This document shows, one piece after another, positions 7,189 through 10,236 of a DNA stretch of 10,236 nucleotides. Where the stretch lies: the NCBI GenBank assembly GCA_031262285.1, contig JAISHZ010000234.1, positions 1 through 10,236 on the forward strand. Direction: 5' to 3'. Under the pieces are notes generated by a model that was not told where the DNA came from, did no database searches, and saw only the letters and a list, made by a program, of their open reading frames with translations. A program made the translations under genes and the position numbers. Every line of letters begins with the position of its first letter. Position 1 is the first letter of the stretch. This DNA comes from Lachnospiraceae bacterium. Lineage in GTDB: Bacteria; Bacillota_A; Clostridia; Lachnospirales; Lachnospiraceae.

Positions 7189-9858
7189 CTATGGAATCGG
7201 GTTTGGCTGCGGCACTTGAGCAGCCGCAATTCGCTGTTGTAATTCGAACCGCTGCTGTTCTACGATGAGAGGAGCCGCCGGATCGAGATAAAATTCTGCC
7301 GTGTGCTGACAATAGTGTGTCGTCGCATAGACGGTATCTTCCGGATATCCGCTGTACAAAGATGGATCTTCCACAAGAGGCATGATCATGATTCCGTCCA
7401 CAACAAACGGACACATCTCACTGGCAGCCAAATTGTCATACTGACAGACCGGTCCTTGGTAATGGATATTGCACATCTCTTCGGGCTGCGGTTCCGTACC
7501 CAAAGCAAAATATTCTGTTACCAGATTGTTCGGATCCACATCACACAGTCCCGGAATCGGCATCAAACCGGAGTGTTTGCATATGGTTCTTTGTACGATT
7601 CCTTCCGGTATCTCAAAATTAATATTGGGTAACTCCTCGTGTACACGCTGCATGACAGCTTTCCACAGCCGTTTACTGATATTGGATTCATTAACGGCAG
7701 ACGCTTTCGCGTCATTTAATTTATTATTGTTGTCATAGCCTGCCCAAGTAACACAAGTATAATACGGCGTAAATCCTGCAAACCATACATCTCGTGTCGC
7801 AGATGTTGTTCCTGTTTTACCTGCAATTGACATATTCCCAAAATTAACCGCTGCACCCGTGCCGATCGTCGCTGCATCTGCCAAAGCGTCCGTCAATAAA
7901 AATGCCGTCTCTTTTTTGAGCACTTGCTTGGATGTAGGATTGGTATTGTCCAAAATAGCGTTTCCCTCGGAATCAACCACTTTGGTGTATAGTTTGGGTT
8001 TGACATAAGAGCCTTGGTTGGCAATGGTAGCATAAGCGGCGCATAGTTCCAAGTTTGTGACGCCGTTCGTAATCCCTCCCAATGCCAATGGCTGCTGAAT
8101 GTCGGTATATATTTTATTTCCTACGACCTGTTCTCTAACAAGTGTCGTAAATCCAAAATTCAAAAGATACTCAAAACCCAATCTCGGTGTAATCTGTGTG
8201 AGAAGCTTTACCGTCGATACATTCATGGAATCAATGATTCCGGTTCTGAGAGAATGGATTCCTCGAAAAGGCGGGTTGTCGTACCAGTTATTCACCGGTT
8301 CTCCGCCTGCATAATTAAATGGTGCATCGTTATTGAGATCCGCCAGCGTGAGTCCCGCACTGTCCAACGCGGGTGCATAGGCTGCTAAGACTTTAAACGT
8401 AGAACCCGGTTGTCGCGTTGAATCCACGGCGCGATTGAGAGTCAAACGTCCCCCTTTTTGCCCGCGACCGCCAACCAGTGCCAAGACATAACCGGTAGTT
8501 TGATCCATAATTGAAACAGAGACCTGCGGTTGAACCACCAGAGTAATATCTTCATCATAGGTATCATTGGGTAACAACAAGGTATTTCGATATGTCTCAA
8601 TCGCGGCATATGCTTCATCTTGTGAGTCGAAGATTAAATCAAATTCTTTGTCTACATTTTCCGTGAAATAGGTCGTCATATTTTCTTTGCTATAATTGTT
8701 AATCGCGCCTTCTTCCGTATAGATCGTCAAAGCATACCACAATTCCCACTTCGACAATTCAGGATAATGTTCCGGATTCGCAACCTCCTCATCCAAAATA
8801 CTTTGAATCGTCGGATCCAAGGTAGAATAGATTCGAAGACCGCCGGAAAGCAACATGGAAGTCGCAATCGATTCGCTGTAACCCGCCGCGATCATATCGT
8901 CCAACACTTGATTTTGCAAAGCATCCGAAAAATACGATCCTTCGCCACTATTACTTGCCAAGAGGTCTTCATTGTAATTGCCGATCCGTTCATAAACAGC
9001 CGCCGTATCCGCAATCGCTTCGTCGTACTCTTGCTGATTGATATACCCGTCCTCCAACATATACTGCAAACATTTACTGCGTCGTTCTGCGTTTCTATCC
9101 GGATGAGAGATCGGATTGTAACGGGTCGGATTCTGTGTAATGCTGGCGATGACCGCACATTCAGAAAGGGTCAACTCACTGCAGCTTTTGCCGAAATAGC
9201 GCTCCGAAGCCGCCTCGACTCCCAGTGTGTTTTGTCCTAGGTTGATGACGTTCATGTATTGCAGTAAGACTTCCTCTTTGCTTGCAACTTTGGAAATCTC
9301 CACTGCCAAAAACTGCTCTTTTAATTTTCGCTTGATCATCTTGATTAGATTGCCGTCTTCGTCCATCCAATTCACAAAGACCATGTTCTTCAAGAGTTGT
9401 TGCGTAATCGTACTGGCGCCTTGGAGTTCATCTCCACCTGTCTTGACTACTTGATAAGCTGCACGTACCAGTCCCAGTACATCGATTCCATTGTGTTGGT
9501 AGAACCGCTTGTCCTCAATCGCCACAAAAGCGTTCGCCAAATTGAGCGGGATATCTTCCATCGTTACATTTGTTCGGTTGGAATCCGAACCGACATATTT
9601 ATCGATCTCATTTCCTTCGCTGTCATAAATAATCGTCGATTGACCTGTCGGTACGAGTTGTCTTGGATCAATCGCAGGTACAGTCGCGATTATCCCACGA
9701 AAAAGACCGATCCCCCCTGCGACTAGCATAATCCCTGCGCATATTACGCCAAGCACACCGAGCCTAACCCCTGTAAGCATGATCTTTCTGCCCCACTTCG
9801 TGGACTTGGATTTGAGTGCTCTCTGTTTTTCGCGCACTCCTATTCTTCCATAATTCAT
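7189..9858 (-). CDS. Class A penicillin-binding protein, PBP1A type (transglycosylase/transpeptidase)
   Basis: This 889-residue bifunctional peptidoglycan synthase has a basic cytoplasmic N-terminus (1-25), one membrane anchor (about 27-53), a GT51 glycosyltransferase domain and a transpeptidase domain. GT51 motifs are [10 protein letters not shown] with catalytic E115, GASTITQQ (148-155) and RKLKEQ with E181. Transpeptidase motifs are STFK with nucleophile S486 and K489, SMN (544-546) and KTG (681-683). It polymerises lipid II into glycan strands and cross-links the stem peptides outside the membrane. The C-terminal tail (about 755-889) has six Cys (760, 772, 796, 805, 816, 850) in the C-x-x-SG...C...C-x-x-H pattern common in Clostridia PBP1A proteins, and ends in a Gln/Pro-rich stretch. 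The ATG at 9858 has AGGAG 5 nt upstream, while extension to 9960 has no site. No terminator follows before the csp promoter. Confidence 0.96.
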   Translation of the reverse strand: MNYGRIGVREKQRALKSKSTKWGRKIMLTGVRLGVLGVICAGIMLVAGGIGLFRGIIATVPAIDPRQLVPTGQSTIIYDSEGNEIDKYVGSDSNRTNVTMEDIPLNLANAFVAIEDKRFYQHNGIDVLGLVRAAYQVVKTGGDELQGASTITQQLLKNMVFVNWMDEDGNLIKMIKRKLKEQFLAVEISKVASKEEVLLQYMNVINLGQNTLGVEAASERYFGKSCSELTLSECAVIASITQNPTRYNPISHPDRNAERRSKCLQYMLEDGYINQQEYDEAIADTAAVYERIGNYNEDLLASNSGEGSYFSDALQNQVLDDMIAAGYSESIATSMLLSGGLRIYSTLDPTIQSILDEEVANPEHYPELSKWELWYALTIYTEEGAINNYSKENMTTYFTENVDKEFDLIFDSQDEAYAAIETYRNTLLLPNDTYDEDITLVVQPQVSVSIMDQTTGYVLALVGGRGQKGGRLTLNRAVDSTRQPGSTFKVLAAYAPALDSAGLTLADLNNDAPFNYAGGEPVNNWYDNPPFRGIHSLRTGIIDSMNVSTVKLLTQITPRLGFEYLLNFGFTTLVREQVVGNKIYTDIQQPLALGGITNGVTNLELCAAYATIANQGSYVKPKLYTKVVDSEGNAILDNTNPTSKQVLKKETAFLLTDALADAATIGTGAAVNFGNMSIAGKTGTTSATRDVWFAGFTPYYTCVTWAGYDNNNKLNDAKASAVNESNISKRLWKAVMQRVHEELPNINFEIPEGIVQRTICKHSGLMPIPGLCDVDPNNLVTEYFALGTEPQPEEMCNIHYQGPVCQYDNLAASEMCPFVVDGIMIMPLVEDPSLYSGYPEDTVYATTHYCQHTAEFYLDPAAPLIVEQQRFELQQRIAAAQVPQPNPIP

Positions 9859-10020
9859 GATCACTCCTAACTGCGTTGTGATGATACGCTTCTCTAAGAG
9901 TATTGTCCCTGTTTGATCGGGATATAACCTTAGCTTCACTGAAAAATTGTATTTATGCAAGATGGGTGTATGACTGATTTGAGAGAATTGAAAAGTATTT
10001 TTTGCTTTTCGTATTAGAGT

Positions 10021-10049
10021 ATTGTACCAAAAATAGTCACCATTGGGAA
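10021..10049 (-). promoter_or_regulatory. Candidate promoter for the PBP gene
   Basis: On the minus strand TTCCCA (10049-10044, 4 of 6 to consensus), a 17-nt spacer and TACAAT (10026-10021, 5 of 6) would give a ~155-nt leader for the PBP gene. Around the -10 box is a 10-bp word, AGAGTATTGT on the plus strand, repeated exactly at 9897-9906, inside the leader. The rest of 9859-10068 shows no gene. Confidence 0.4.
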
Positions 10050-10068
10050 GGTTTTTGTTATCGTATAG

Positions 10069-10213
10069 AATTCATGCGTTCGCCGATCTACGTTTAAAGG
10101 AAATGTGTCCCGGACGAACCGCACAGGGCGGGGGAGTTTGGGGTGCTTGTCTCTCTGGGCGTTCCGATGAGCCCGAGCAGCGAAAATGAGCGCGCAAGCA
10201 AGCGCTCATTTTC
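10069..10213 (+). repeat. Dispersed ~145-bp structured repeat, copy C (near full length)
   Basis: This copy is inverted relative to 1-150 and aligned with it from AATTCA(C/T)GCG to the terminal hairpin. Potential stems in order are GTTCGCCG with CGG-A-CGAAC (about 10079-10118), GCAC with GTGC around a G-rich loop, CTC-t-GGGC with GCCCGAG around the invariant loop GTTCCGATGA (10161-10170), and the terminal 12-bp hairpin. Several stems keep pairing in both copies despite differing bases. I see no open reading frame common to both copies; function and family are unknown. Confidence 0.85.
10182..10213 (+). other. Perfect 12-bp terminal hairpin of repeat copy C
   Basis: GAAAATGAGCGC (10182-10193) and GCGCTCATTTTC (10202-10213) are exact inverted copies around loop GCAAGCAA. 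A-rich and T-rich stem ends make it symmetrical and able to act as a bidirectional terminator, but there is no separate T-run after the stem. It could equally be the recognition end of a non-autonomous mobile element. Confidence 0.75.
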
Positions 10214-10236
10214 ACTTGGTCTCATCTCCACAGAAC

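Noticed and set aside
6980..7414. Open frame continuing upstream of the csp start into PBP sequence.
   Set aside because: It crosses the csp promoter and leader and overlaps the PBP gene in another frame; the AGGAGG site and family length fix the start at 6979.
8767..9726. Several plus-strand open frames of 75-157 codons opposite the PBP gene.
   Set aside because: They are antisense shadows of a well-supported gene, with no ribosome binding sites or recognisable motifs.
10161..10213. CCGATGAG...GAAA in the repeat resembles the hammerhead ribozyme core (CUGAUGAG...GAAA).
   Set aside because: The essential U of the core is C in both copies, stem II would be only about 2 bp, and no strand pairs to form stem I with a UH cleavage site.
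1..10236. The inverted repeats read as ends of a composite transposon carrying the seven genes.
   Set aside because: No transposase, integrase or target duplication is visible, the cargo is ordinary housekeeping genes, and a third partial copy lies inside. A multi-copy repeat at assembly breaks explains it more simply.

Overview
The window looks like a housekeeping and envelope region of a Gram-positive anaerobe, probably a Clostridia (Lachnospiraceae-like) genome. The evidence is strong AGGAGG-type ribosome binding sites, a class A PBP of the Firmicutes type with a Cys-rich tail, a two-gene heterodimeric ABC exporter, and MgtE, MntP, YigZ and a 70-residue Csp typical of that group. The taxonomic call is inference. 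No phage, CRISPR, tRNA, rRNA or transposase gene is visible.

Layout, left to right. A ~145-bp repeat copy lies at 1-150, read on the minus strand and cut by the window edge. A plus-strand operon at 284-3865 encodes the two half-transporters of an ABC exporter. Meeting it tail to tail with only 4 nt between stops is a long minus-strand series: pbp1A-type gene (9858-7189), csp (6979-6767), mntP (6673-6068), yigZ (5988-5329) and mgtE (5219-3870). A second near-full copy of the repeat lies at 10069-10213 in the opposite orientation, so the region is bracketed by an inverted repeat. A shorter third piece of the repeat (6025-6059) lies between mntP and yigZ.

Functional themes: the two ABC genes form one transporter with a single fully competent ATP site. 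MgtE (Mg2+ import) and MntP (Mn2+ export) handle divalent cations. The PBP builds peptidoglycan. Csp is an RNA chaperone with its own consensus promoter and a long structured leader. An intrinsic terminator closes the csp unit and sits only 19 nt ahead of the mntP start, so mntP expression must involve readthrough or a promoter overlapping that hairpin.

The least explained item is the dispersed element at both ends. Its two copies are about 80-85% alike by eye, keep the same set of potential hairpins partly through paired changes, keep invariant loops, and end in a strong hairpin. It fits no RNA family or mobile element I recognise. The window ends inside or just beyond these copies, as expected if an assembly broke at a multi-copy repeat.
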